64,000 nt of DNA. Origin: Candidatus Gastranaerophilales bacterium (GTDB taxonomy: Bacteria > Cyanobacteriota > Vampirovibrionia > Gastranaerophilales > Gastranaerophilaceae). Shown here one piece after another: positions 43,878 to 52,282 of the stretch. Position numbers and translations under genes: made by a program. Position 1 is the stretch's first letter. Each line of letters begins with the position of its first letter. Under the pieces are notes generated by a model. The model was not told the DNA's origin and searched no databases. It saw only the letters and a list, made by a program, of their open reading frames with translations. The stretch covers positions 1 through 64,000 of the forward strand of contig CALYDL010000010.1 of NCBI GenBank assembly GCA_944325145.1, read 5' to 3'.

Positions 43878-44660
43878 TTAAATTTCTCCCCTTTTAAAAT
43901 AAATTAAATATTCAACATTTCCTTGTTTTGCGCCTTGAATGGGTGATTTTATAACCCCTTGAAAATCAAGCCCTAAATTTTTGGCGTATTCTTTAATATC
44001 TTCTATTATTTTATTATGAATTTTTTCATCTCTAACAACACCGCCTTTTTGAATTTCTTCTCTTTTTGCTTCAAATTGGGGTTTTATTAAAAATACGAAT
44101 TCTGAATTTTTTTGTACAAAATTAATAATGTTATCTAAAACTTTTTTAATTGAAATAAAAGATAAATCCATGCTCATAAAATTTGGCATTTCGTCTTTTG
44201 GCATTGTTTCTGCGCCAAAAATATCAGAAAATGTGCAATTTTTAACGTTTGTTTTTTCTTTTGATACAACTCTTTTATCTTCTCTTAATTTCCAAGCAAG
44301 CTGGTTGTAGCCGACATCAATTGCATAAACCTTTTTTGCCCCGAATTGGAGCATGCAATCAGTGAAACCACCGGTGGAAGCGCCCATATCAATACAAATT
44401 CTATCTTTTAAATTTATATTAAAGGCTTTTATGGCGCCTTCCAATTTTAAGCCGCCACGAGAAACATAGGGCATAACTTTTATTTCAATTTTTTCTTTTT
44501 GCTCAGGGTCAAAAAGCTTACCGGGGTCAAATTGTTCTCCTGCTTTATCAACAATTTTTTCCCCGATTTTAACATTTCCTGCTAAAATGGCAGCAGCAGC
44601 CGCATTTTTTGTTTCAAAATAACCCTTTTCAAAAAGTATTAAGTCTAAGCGCTTCTTCAT
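43878..44660 (-). CDS. tlyA: TlyA family rRNA 2'-O-methyltransferase
   Basis: It methylates ribose of rRNA (16S and/or 23S cytidines). The 260-residue protein has an N-terminal S4 RNA-binding domain (KKRLDLILFEKGYFETKNAA) and an FtsJ-type methyltransferase domain with CIDMGASTGGFTDC and the acidic YAIDVG. The later motifs MSMDLSFISI and LIKPQFEA complete the FtsJ set. The hemolysin name is historical. It overlaps the 86-residue gene by 4 nt. Confidence 0.93.
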   Translation of the reverse strand: MKKRLDLILFEKGYFETKNAAAAAILAGNVKIGEKIVDKAGEQFDPGKLFDPEQKEKIEIKVMPYVSRGGLKLEGAIKAFNINLKDRICIDMGASTGGFTDCMLQFGAKKVYAIDVGYNQLAWKLREDKRVVSKEKTNVKNCTFSDIFGAETMPKDEMPNFMSMDLSFISIKKVLDNIINFVQKNSEFVFLIKPQFEAKREEIQKGGVVRDEKIHNKIIEDIKEYAKNLGLDFQGVIKSPIQGAKQGNVEYLIYFKRGEI

Positions 44661-44917
44661 TTTTGAATATACATTTCTTCTTGCAGGGCACAGCCTGTAA
44701 TTTCACTTGTTACAAAAGTTACTTTCTTAACGGGGCCGTTTGCTTCAATTTCAAAAACTTTTGGTGCTTGCGGGCTTCTAATTAAATTTTGAACATTTTC
44801 ATAAACTTTGTTTGGGTCATCCAAATATAAAATAACAGGTGCAATAGAACCTTTAACAAACACTACAAACGCTGTTTTTTGTGTTACTTGTTGGTTATTA
44901 AATTGTTGTTGTGCCAT
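44657..44917 (-). CDS. Small conserved-looking protein, unknown
   Basis: I recognise no family. The 86-residue protein starts MAQQQFNNQQVTQK and continues as an alternating strand/helix pattern (TAFVVFVKGSIAPVILYLDD, VFEIEANGPVKKVTFVTSEI). It has one Cys and no membrane segment. It is coupled by a 4-nt overlap to tlyA and lies 18 nt behind tatD, so it is in the same operon. Confidence 0.7.
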   Translation of the reverse strand: MAQQQFNNQQVTQKTAFVVFVKGSIAPVILYLDDPNKVYENVQNLIRSPQAPKVFEIEANGPVKKVTFVTSEITGCALQEEMYIQK

Positions 44918-44935
44918 TTTAAAATTCCTTATTTT

Positions 44936-45685
44936 TTATATACCAAAAAAATCTTTTGCCGTTTTTGTTGTAACTTTATCAACATGTTCCGCTGTTATAT
45001 CTTTTAAAAGTGCAATTTCTCTTGCAATAAAAGGAAGATATTCAGGGGTATTTTCTTCTCCTCTCATTGGGTGCGGCGCCATATAAGGGGCATCTGTTTC
45101 TAAAACTATATTTTCAAGAGGAATATTTTTTACAACTTCTTTTAATTTTCTTGAATTTTTAAAAGTTACAACCCCGCCAATTCCAAGAAGCCAGCCTTCT
45201 TTAATGCAAGAATTTGCAAACTCAAGAGAGCCTGAAAAACAATGCATTATAACTTTTTTAATTCCCGTTTCTTTTAAAATTTCAAAAGTATCCAAGTGAG
45301 CTTCTCTTGAATGAACAATAACGGGTAAATTAAGGCTGAGCGCAATTTCAATTTGTGTTTTAAAAATTTTCTTTTGTTCTTCTTTTTGGGTTTTATCCCA
45401 ATAATAATCAAGCCCAATTTCGCCTATTGCAACAATTTTTTTATTTTCTTTTGCAAGATTATAAATTTCTTTAGATGTATTTTCCTTATATTCCAAAACA
45501 TCTTCAGGATGCACGCCAAGAGCGCCATATATTTCATCATATTTGGCGCAAAGGTTAATTACATCATCAAAATTTTTGGGTGATGACGTTGGCACAACAA
45601 TTTTTTCAACGCCTGCTAAAACCGATTTTTTAACGGCTTCATCAGGGTTTTTTAGCATGTCAATGTGAGAATGTGTATCTATCAT
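44936..45685 (-). CDS. tatD: TatD-family metal-dependent DNase
   Basis: This is a 3'-5' exonuclease and DNA-repair hydrolase. The 249-residue barrel protein has DTHSHID at the start, the metal Glu in AIGEIGLDYY, HSREAH, HCFSGS and ETDAPYMAP, a complete TatD set. Length is normal. It follows a 54-codon gene and precedes the unknown 86-residue gene on the same strand. Confidence 0.93.
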   Translation of the reverse strand: MIDTHSHIDMLKNPDEAVKKSVLAGVEKIVVPTSSPKNFDDVINLCAKYDEIYGALGVHPEDVLEYKENTSKEIYNLAKENKKIVAIGEIGLDYYWDKTQKEEQKKIFKTQIEIALSLNLPVIVHSREAHLDTFEILKETGIKKVIMHCFSGSLEFANSCIKEGWLLGIGGVVTFKNSRKLKEVVKNIPLENIVLETDAPYMAPHPMRGEENTPEYLPFIAREIALLKDITAEHVDKVTTKTAKDFFGI

Positions 45686-45733
45686 AAGTAAATTTTAACA
45701 GATAAACATTCTTTTTGCTAAATTTATTAACTT

Positions 45734-45898
45734 TTAGTCAATTTGAACGATAATCGGCCTTGTTAATTTTTCAATTAAACTTGAAATAAAACTTACATCT
45801 TCTTTTTTGCAAGCTTTTTGTTTCAGCCCCGCAATTTCTGCAAATAAAGGGTTGTATTCCGATAATTCAGGGTCAAAATCAAAATTTTGGTTTTCCAT
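45734..45898 (-). CDS. Small 54-residue acidic protein
   Basis: This gene is below the usual size cut-off. It begins MENQNFDFDPELSEYNPLFA and ends LTRPIIVQID. GAAGG lies 7 nt upstream of the ATG, and codon use matches its neighbours. It is 48 nt upstream of tatD and probably cotranscribed. Its function is unknown; no membrane helix or cysteine pattern is seen, apart from a single Cys. Confidence 0.6.
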   Translation of the reverse strand: MENQNFDFDPELSEYNPLFAEIAGLKQKACKKEDVSFISSLIEKLTRPIIVQID

Positions 45899-45975
45899 TT
45901 TTTAACCTTCCATAAATTGTCATCCAATTTATTTTTCGGTTTAAAATCTTTATTTCTTTAGCATTTGTATATTTA

Positions 45976-45984
45976 TGTTAAAAT
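45976..45984 (+). promoter_or_regulatory. Extended -10 of tsaE, leaderless geometry
   Basis: TGTTAAAAT ends 7 nt before the tsaE ATG at 45992. No ribosome site is present. Confidence 0.55.
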
Positions 45985-45991
45985 TAATTTT

Positions 45992-46489
45992 ATGGAAGTA
46001 AAAATTAAAAATTTAGATGAAACAAAACTTTTAGCCGAATGCTTTGCAGAAAATATTAAAGAAAAAGGGGCATTTGTTTCTTTGTTTGGTGATATAGGCG
46101 CAGGAAAAACAGCTTTTACAAGGTTTTTATTGAAAAATTTGGGCGTTGTTGAAGATGTTACAAGCCCAAGTTTTGTAATTTTAAATGAATATAAAACCAA
46201 ATTTTTCCCGATTTACCATTTTGATCTTTACCGTTTGGAAAATGAAGGGGTTCAAAGCGTTAAAGATGAACTTTTAGCATACAGTGAAGATAAAGTTTTA
46301 ACCCTTGTTGAATGGGCAAATTTCGGCGAAGGAGAACTTCCTGTTGATAAAATTGAAATTAATATAAAATATGACCTTGAAAATTATTCATCTGAAAGAA
46401 TTTTTGAATTAAAAGGAACAGGCGAATATTTTGAAAATGTTGTTTTAAAAACTGTTGAAGAATTTAACAAAAAAAGGAATGAAAATTGA
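45992..46489 (+). CDS. tsaE: tRNA threonylcarbamoyladenosine synthesis ATPase TsaE
   Basis: TsaE is the ATPase that works with TsaB and TsaD to make t6A37 on ANN-decoding tRNAs. I start at 45992 (MEVKIKNLDE). The 165-residue protein has FGDIGAGKTAFTR (Walker A), DVTSPSFVILNEY and the HFDLYRLE and LVEWANFGE motifs of the family. It overlaps tsaB by 4 nt. Confidence 0.93.
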   Translation: MEVKIKNLDETKLLAECFAENIKEKGAFVSLFGDIGAGKTAFTRFLLKNLGVVEDVTSPSFVILNEYKTKFFPIYHFDLYRLENEGVQSVKDELLAYSEDKVLTLVEWANFGEGELPVDKIEINIKYDLENYSSERIFELKGTGEYFENVVLKTVEEFNKKRNEN

Positions 46490-47121
46490 AATTTTTAACA
46501 ATTGATACCGCTTTAAATAAAAGTTATATAGGCCTTTTTTTAGATGGCAAAAAAATTATAAAAGAAATTGAAAGCGATGAAAAAAACTACCATAGCGCCT
46601 ATTTAATAAAAGTTTTGAAAGATTTATTAAATGAAAACAGCATTAATATTAATGAAATTGAATTTATTGGTGTGAACGTTGGTGTTGGCAGCTTTACTGG
46701 AATTAGGGTTGGTTTGGCGGTTGTTAAAGTTATAGCTGACCAATTAAAAATTAAAACAGCTTCATATACAACATGTGAAGTTTTATCAAAGGCATTAAAC
46801 AATAAAAATGTAATGCTTGATGCAAGAAGGGGTTCTGTTTTTTATTCAAAAGACGGCATTAATATGGATTTAATTCCATATAATAAGGCATTTGAAATTT
46901 TAGAAAATGGCGAAGAATTTATTTCAGATAATCAGCTTTTTAATAATGAAAAATTTGAAAACTATAAAAATAAATTAATTAAATATGAAGAAAAAAACCT
47001 GAATATTGCTGATATTGAAATAGAAATAACAAAAGAAAAAATTGAAAATAATTTGCTGTTTGAACCATATGAAATAAAACCAAACTACATTCAAACAGCC
47101 CCTGTTTTTTTAAAAAAGTAA
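46486..47121 (+). CDS. tsaB: tRNA threonylcarbamoyladenosine synthesis protein TsaB
   Basis: TsaB is the TsaD partner in t6A37 synthesis and an ASKHA-fold protein without its own catalysis. The 211-residue protein has TIDTALNKSYIG, then VNVGVGSFTGIRVGLAVVK, the strongest family segment. The start is TTG overlapping the tsaE stop, which fixes translational coupling. tsaD is not in the window. Confidence 0.92.
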   Translation: MKFLTIDTALNKSYIGLFLDGKKIIKEIESDEKNYHSAYLIKVLKDLLNENSININEIEFIGVNVGVGSFTGIRVGLAVVKVIADQLKIKTASYTTCEVLSKALNNKNVMLDARRGSVFYSKDGINMDLIPYNKAFEILENGEEFISDNQLFNNEKFENYKNKLIKYEEKNLNIADIEIEITKEKIENNLLFEPYEIKPNYIQTAPVFLKK

Positions 47122-47138
47122 AGATTTTTCTTACTTTT
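47114..47138 (+). terminator. Weak terminator-like stem after tsaB
   Basis: AAAAGTAA and TTACTTTT form an 8-bp AT-rich stem that includes the tsaB stop codon and runs into a short pyrimidine tract. It is weak. Confidence 0.35.
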
Positions 47139-47139
47139 C

Positions 47140-47168
47140 TTGACATGGTTTTTATGAACGGTTACATT
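47140..47168 (+). promoter_or_regulatory. Sigma70-type promoter of the glutamate synthase operon
   Basis: Perfect TTGACA (47140-47145), 17 nt, TACATT (47163-47168). Transcription should start near 47175, about 37 nt before the start codon. Confidence 0.6.
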
Positions 47169-47211
47169 AAAACTATATCACCAACTATTGGATAAGAGGC
47201 AAGAACAACAT

Positions 47212-48321
47212 ATGTGCCGTATTGGGGCAATTAAATCGAGTGAATATTTTCATCCTTCAAAAACCCTGGAATTAATGCGTTCGCAGCAAAAAGGCCATGA
47301 TAACTCAGGCTTTGCGTTTGTTATGCAAGATTTAGGGGGAATTTTTGAACCATATAAAGATTTACCTTTATTATCTATGGCATGCACCGATAAAGGGGTT
47401 AGAATTGCAGAAGATATTCTTCATTCAATCGGGTTTACAAGAATTTTGCAATGGACGCCGGATATAAATAAAACTGCGCAGAATTTGCAAATAACACCAA
47501 TGCCAAACTATATTTTCGGCGTTTTTAATTATCCGAAATTATATAAATATGCAACAAAAGAAGAAAAAGAAGAATTATTGCTTGATACAAGGCTTAAATT
47601 AAGAAAAGCTCTTGAAGAAGAAGATGAAGGCTACATTTATTCTTTTTGGCCCGATATTTTAATGTTAAAAGAAATCGGCAACCCTAAAGATATCGGAACT
47701 TATTTTAATCTTCACACACCAAATAATGATTTTGTTTCAAAAATTATTACCGTTCAATGCCGTCAAAACACAAATTATGACATTGTAAGATACGCTGCAC
47801 ACCCGTTTTTCCTTCAAGGCTATACGGTTTTAGCAAACGGTGAAAATACTTTTTATGAAAAAAATAAAAATTTCCAAAAAAGCTTACATAAAGGCTACAT
47901 TGGTTTTGAATCCGATTCACAATGCTTTTTATACACGCTTCACTATGTGAATAAAATTTTAAAATGGCCGCTTAAATATTATAAGCACGTTATAACCCCT
48001 CTTGAATTTGAAGAAATGCAAAAAAGGGAAGACAGCGAAGTTTTATTGAGAATAAAAGCTTCTCTTGCGCATTTGGAAATTAACGGTCCAAACACAATAA
48101 TTGGCGTTTTACCTGATGGAACTTTATTTGTAACTTGCGATTCCAAAAAACTTCGCCCTGTTGTAATAGGTTCTGATGATAAAACAATTGCAATAACAAG
48201 CGAAGTTACAGGCGTAAACGAAGTTTTACCAAAGAGAAATTTTGAAACCGATATATACCCGAATGAACGTGAAATGGTTGTTATCGGAAATGATTTGAAG
48301 GTGCAAAGATGGCAACAGTAG
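47212..48321 (+). CDS. Glutamate synthase amidotransferase-domain protein (class II GATase)
   Basis: This is the split-off glutaminase part of glutamate synthase. I start at 47212 because class II amidotransferases need Cys directly after Met: MCRIGAIKSSEYFHP gives Cys2 as nucleophile. The 369-residue protein continues with QQKGHDNSGFAFV, the family glutamine pocket. It overlaps the next gene by 13 nt. This separate arrangement (amidotransferase, FMN domain, GXGXG domain) is the archaeal-type layout seen in anaerobes. Confidence 0.85.
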   Translation: MCRIGAIKSSEYFHPSKTLELMRSQQKGHDNSGFAFVMQDLGGIFEPYKDLPLLSMACTDKGVRIAEDILHSIGFTRILQWTPDINKTAQNLQITPMPNYIFGVFNYPKLYKYATKEEKEELLLDTRLKLRKALEEEDEGYIYSFWPDILMLKEIGNPKDIGTYFNLHTPNNDFVSKIITVQCRQNTNYDIVRYAAHPFFLQGYTVLANGENTFYEKNKNFQKSLHKGYIGFESDSQCFLYTLHYVNKILKWPLKYYKHVITPLEFEEMQKREDSEVLLRIKASLAHLEINGPNTIIGVLPDGTLFVTCDSKKLRPVVIGSDDKTIAITSEVTGVNEVLPKRNFETDIYPNEREMVVIGNDLKVQRWQQ

Positions 48322-49952
48322 ATATTTCAGGAATAAACAAAGAAGATTTAATTTGGCAAATCGAATATGATTCCAATAAATGTGCACTTTGCGGTAAATG
48401 CGTTGCAGCTTGCACTTTTGACGCAATAAAATTTGATGTTCAAAAAAGAAGAAATATTAAATCAACAGAATGTATTCCGACACCTGAAAAATCTGAAACG
48501 GCGCTTCCTGTAATAAAACAAGTTGTAACAAAATCAAAAAATTGTGTGGGTTGCGGAATGTGCGCTAAGGTTTGCAATAATGGCGCAATTAAACCTGTTT
48601 ATAATGAAAGAAACAGGATGAATGTTAAATATAGAGCACTAAACGCCGAATCCCCCAAAAGAGGCGGCAGAACCAATTTGCACACAGAAGGAAGAACCTT
48701 AGACAAAATTAAAGTGGGCAGAATTTCTCAAATGACAGACCCTTCATTGGATGCTATGCGCCACACATTTGAACTTTTAGCGCCTTTTGGAAGGGTAATG
48801 CCTCCTGAAAATCTTCCTTTTGAAATTGACCCGATGGGAAATCTTTCATTAACCAAAAAAATTCCTACAACAAGATGGATATACCCCATTATAATCGGCG
48901 ATATGTCAATAGGCGCACTATCTCCAAGGTTATGGGAAGCAATTGCAATTGCGGTTGCATACCTTAATGAAGTTCATAATATTCCAATCAGAATGTGCTC
49001 GGGCGAAGGCGGCGTGCCTGAAAAATTATTAAGGTCTAAATATCTTAAATATATGATATTGCAAATCGCATCAGGCCATTTTGGGTGGAACAGAATTATA
49101 AATTCAATGCCTTATATGACAGAAGACCCCGCAGGCATTTTAATTAAAATAGGCCAAGGCGCAAAACCTGGGGATGGCGGCTTATTGTTGGCTAAAAAAG
49201 TTGCAAAACACATTCAAGAAATAAGGGGTGTTCCAAAATCAGATTTATTATCACCCCCAAACCACCAAGGGCTTTATTCAATTGAAGAAAGCGTTCAGAA
49301 AATGTTTCTTTCAATGAATGCAGCATTCAAATTTAGAGTGCCTGTTGCAATTAAAGTAGCAGCTTCGGTTACATCTGTTTCTGTTTATAACAATTTGCTT
49401 CGCGACCCATACGACATTGTTGGCGGCTTTTTCTTAGATGGTATTGCAGGCGGAACGGGCGCTGCGCATGAAACATCATTAGACCATACTGGCCACCCGA
49501 TTGTTTCAAGGCTTAGAGATTGCTACAATGCTGCAGTTCACCAAGGAAAACAGGGGCAAATTCCACTTTGGGCTGCAGGCGGCTTAGGAATGAAGGGAAC
49601 TTTGGCGGCAGATGCCTTCAAGATGATTTGCTTAGGTGCAAACGGTGTATTTACAGGAAGATTAATGCTTCAAATTGCAGGCTGTTTGGGCGATGATTAT
49701 AACAGATGTAATGCCTGCAACACAGGCCTTTGCCCCGCAGGGCTTACAACACAAAACCCGATTTTAATGAAAAGGCTTGATATAGATAAAGTTGCACAAA
49801 ATATTGTTAATTATTTTCTTGCAACTGATATAGAACTTAAAAAATTAATGGCGCCAATTGGTAATTCAACATTACCTGTCGGTCGATCTGACGCCCTTGT
49901 CACAGTTGATAAAAGCGTTGCAGAACGCTTAGGCATACAGCATGTCTGCTAA
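48309..49952 (+). CDS. FMN-dependent glutamate synthase central protein with ferredoxin domain
   Basis: This is the synthase part that joins ammonia to 2-oxoglutarate. The 547-residue protein starts with two [4Fe-4S] motifs (CALCGKCVAAC and CVGCGMCAKVC) and continues with the Glu_synthase barrel: GDMSIGALSPRLWEA, SGEGGVPE, KIGQGAKPGDGGLL, GGFFLDGIAGGTGAA and a last Cys group CNACNTGLCPAG. The built-in ferredoxin suggests electrons from reduced ferredoxin or from the partner flavoprotein. Confidence 0.92.
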   Translation: MATVDISGINKEDLIWQIEYDSNKCALCGKCVAACTFDAIKFDVQKRRNIKSTECIPTPEKSETALPVIKQVVTKSKNCVGCGMCAKVCNNGAIKPVYNERNRMNVKYRALNAESPKRGGRTNLHTEGRTLDKIKVGRISQMTDPSLDAMRHTFELLAPFGRVMPPENLPFEIDPMGNLSLTKKIPTTRWIYPIIIGDMSIGALSPRLWEAIAIAVAYLNEVHNIPIRMCSGEGGVPEKLLRSKYLKYMILQIASGHFGWNRIINSMPYMTEDPAGILIKIGQGAKPGDGGLLLAKKVAKHIQEIRGVPKSDLLSPPNHQGLYSIEESVQKMFLSMNAAFKFRVPVAIKVAASVTSVSVYNNLLRDPYDIVGGFFLDGIAGGTGAAHETSLDHTGHPIVSRLRDCYNAAVHQGKQGQIPLWAAGGLGMKGTLAADAFKMICLGANGVFTGRLMLQIAGCLGDDYNRCNACNTGLCPAGLTTQNPILMKRLDIDKVAQNIVNYFLATDIELKKLMAPIGNSTLPVGRSDALVTVDKSVAERLGIQHVC

Positions 49953-49966
49953 AAATAAAGGATAAT

Positions 49967-52282
49967 ATGAACACTACTATAATTGACACTCTGCAAGATA
50001 ATAAAAGGCTTTCAACAAAAGAACTTCTCGATATAATTTATGAAAAAATTGAGATGGGCTTTAATGAATTTAAAATTTTAGCTTCAGGCCAGCATGATAT
50101 AGGCGGCCCCCTTTGGTCAAAAGACGGCAAGCCATTGGTATTTCACATTACAAACCCCGGTCAAAGAGTGGGTTCAATGGGTATGGCAGGCACAAAAATT
50201 ATAGTAAAAGGTTCTGCCCCTGCTGATATTGGCTGGTTAAATTCGGGCGCTGAAATTACAGTTTTAGGAGATGCAGGCGATACTGCAGCACATTGCCAAG
50301 CTTCAGGCAAAATTTATGTTGCAGGAAGGGTTGGAACTCGCTCAGGCGCTTTAATGAAGCATGACCCCAAATTTGAAGAACCTGAATTTTGGGTGTTAAA
50401 AAATACAGGCTCATTTTCTTTTGAATTTATGGGCGGCGGCCGTGCTGTTGTTTGCGGTTATGAATGCGAGCACTTAGAATCTGTTTTATCTGATAGAAGC
50501 TGCTGCGGTATGGTTGGCGGCGTTGTTTACGTTAGAGGAAACGTTAAAGGTCTAACCAACGATGTTGATATTTATGATTTGGATGAAAGCGATAAAAACT
50601 TCTTAAAATCAGGCTTGATGAGGTTTTTAGGCGAAATTGACAGGCAAAATTTATATGAAGAATTAACTGAATTTTCTAAATGGAAAAAAATTCTTGCAAA
50701 ACCTTATGACAAAAAAGTTAAAACCGTTCCATATTCAATTAAAGAGTTCAGAGAACAAAAATGGGTTAAAGACGGTATTTTTTCAGAATTTTTCGGTTCA
50801 TACAGCGATGTTATAGATGTTGTAAATACAGGCGATAACAGGCTAAGAACCCCTTCTTGGGAAAACAATCTTAAAACTCCGCCATGTGAGTTTAATTGCC
50901 CTGTTTCAATTCCAACCCAAAAAAGAATTGAATTAATTAGAGAAGGTAAACTTTCAGAAGCCCTTAATTTAATTTATGAATATTCGCCTTTTCCTGCAAG
51001 TGTTTGCGGCCAAGTTTGCCCGAACCTTTGTATGAACGATTGTTCAAGAAAATATATAGATGAGCACATTAAAATTGCACCACTTGGTATAAAATCATTT
51101 GAAAATGTTGATATAAAAATGGTTGAACCATATAAAAATAAAAAAGTTGCAGTTATTGGTGCAGGTGTTGCAGGGCTTTCTTGTGCTTGGACTTTGCAAA
51201 AAGAAGGCTATAATGTTGAAGTTTTTGAAAAAGATGATGAAATTGGCGGCAAATTAAGGCAAGTAATTCCATCTGACCGCTTAAACCAAGATACATTAAA
51301 TGCAGAATTAGAAATAATTAAATCATCAGGCATTAAATTTAATTTGGGAATAACAATCGATAGTGATGAATTTGAAAGAATTCAAAAAGAATTTGACGTC
51401 GTTGTTGTTGCAATTGGTGCGCATAATCCTGCCGTTATTCCAATTGAAGGCAAGGAAAGGCTGATTAAGGGCTTAGATTTCTTAAAAGAAATAAACAAAG
51501 GAAACAAAGTTAAAGTAGGCAACAATGTTGTAATTATTGGTGCAGGCAACGCCGCAATGGATGTTGTAATAGGCGCTTATAAAACGGGCGCTAAAAATGT
51601 TACTGCAATAGATATTCAAAAACCTTTGGCTTTTGATAAAGAAATTGAACATGCAAAATCATTGGGCGCTAAAATTTTATACCCATGTTTTACAGAAAGC
51701 GTTGATGAAAAAGGTGTTCACTTGAAAGACGGAACCACCTTAAAAGCAGATACAGTAATAATTTCAATTGGCGATAGACCAATATTTGATTTTATCGATG
51801 AAAAATACTTAAATGAAAGAAAATTCCCTCTTGTAAATAAATTCCACCAGTCGGAAGTTTCTAAAAAACTTTTCTTTATTGGCGATTGCACAGGCCAAGG
51901 CCTATTTTGCGATGCAATTGGAAAAGGTAGAGAAGTTGCAATAAATATTGATAATTTATTCGATAAAAAAGAATTAAAAGAATTTAAAACAAAAGAAAAA
52001 ATTTCATTGGATGAAGTGAAATGTGCATATTATCACACCCTAAAAGGTTCAGACCTTTATGCGATGGATGTTTTGGATGAAAAAGAAAGATGCTTGAGCT
52101 GCGGCGTTTGCCGTGATTGCAAAATGTGCATGAATTCTTGCCCCAAAGGTGCAATTGAAAGGGTTGAAATGGGTGATGATTTTGCTTATATTTCAGACCC
52201 TAATAAATGCATAGGCTGCGGAATGTGCGCAGGTGTTTGCCCTTGCGGCATTTGGAAGATGACAAACAATATTGAAAATTAA
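49967..52282 (+). CDS. Fused GXGXG / NAD(P)H-dependent FAD oxidoreductase / ferredoxin subunit
   Basis: This 771-residue fusion completes the glutamate synthase. Residues about 1-250 are the GXGXG beta-helix (SGAEITVLGDAGDTAAH). Then come the Cys-rich GltD-type linker (PPCEFNCPVSIPTQKRIEL, SVCGQVCPNLC), the FAD domain (AVIGAGVAGLSCAWTLQ), the NAD(P) domain (VVIIGAGNAAMDV), and a C-terminal ferredoxin (CLSCGVCRDCKMCMNSCP and CIGCGMCAGVCPCG). The fusion of the GXGXG part with GltD in one protein is uncommon. It is the third gene of the operon, 14 nt after the previous stop. Confidence 0.9.
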   Translation: MNTTIIDTLQDNKRLSTKELLDIIYEKIEMGFNEFKILASGQHDIGGPLWSKDGKPLVFHITNPGQRVGSMGMAGTKIIVKGSAPADIGWLNSGAEITVLGDAGDTAAHCQASGKIYVAGRVGTRSGALMKHDPKFEEPEFWVLKNTGSFSFEFMGGGRAVVCGYECEHLESVLSDRSCCGMVGGVVYVRGNVKGLTNDVDIYDLDESDKNFLKSGLMRFLGEIDRQNLYEELTEFSKWKKILAKPYDKKVKTVPYSIKEFREQKWVKDGIFSEFFGSYSDVIDVVNTGDNRLRTPSWENNLKTPPCEFNCPVSIPTQKRIELIREGKLSEALNLIYEYSPFPASVCGQVCPNLCMNDCSRKYIDEHIKIAPLGIKSFENVDIKMVEPYKNKKVAVIGAGVAGLSCAWTLQKEGYNVEVFEKDDEIGGKLRQVIPSDRLNQDTLNAELEIIKSSGIKFNLGITIDSDEFERIQKEFDVVVVAIGAHNPAVIPIEGKERLIKGLDFLKEINKGNKVKVGNNVVIIGAGNAAMDVVIGAYKTGAKNVTAIDIQKPLAFDKEIEHAKSLGAKILYPCFTESVDEKGVHLKDGTTLKADTVIISIGDRPIFDFIDEKYLNERKFPLVNKFHQSEVSKKLFFIGDCTGQGLFCDAIGKGREVAINIDNLFDKKELKEFKTKEKISLDEVKCAYYHTLKGSDLYAMDVLDEKERCLSCGVCRDCKMCMNSCPKGAIERVEMGDDFAYISDPNKCIGCGMCAGVCPCGIWKMTNNIEN

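Noticed and set aside
43878-44660. Hemolysin
   Set aside because: The S4 and FtsJ domains mark an rRNA methyltransferase; hemolysin is a historical label.
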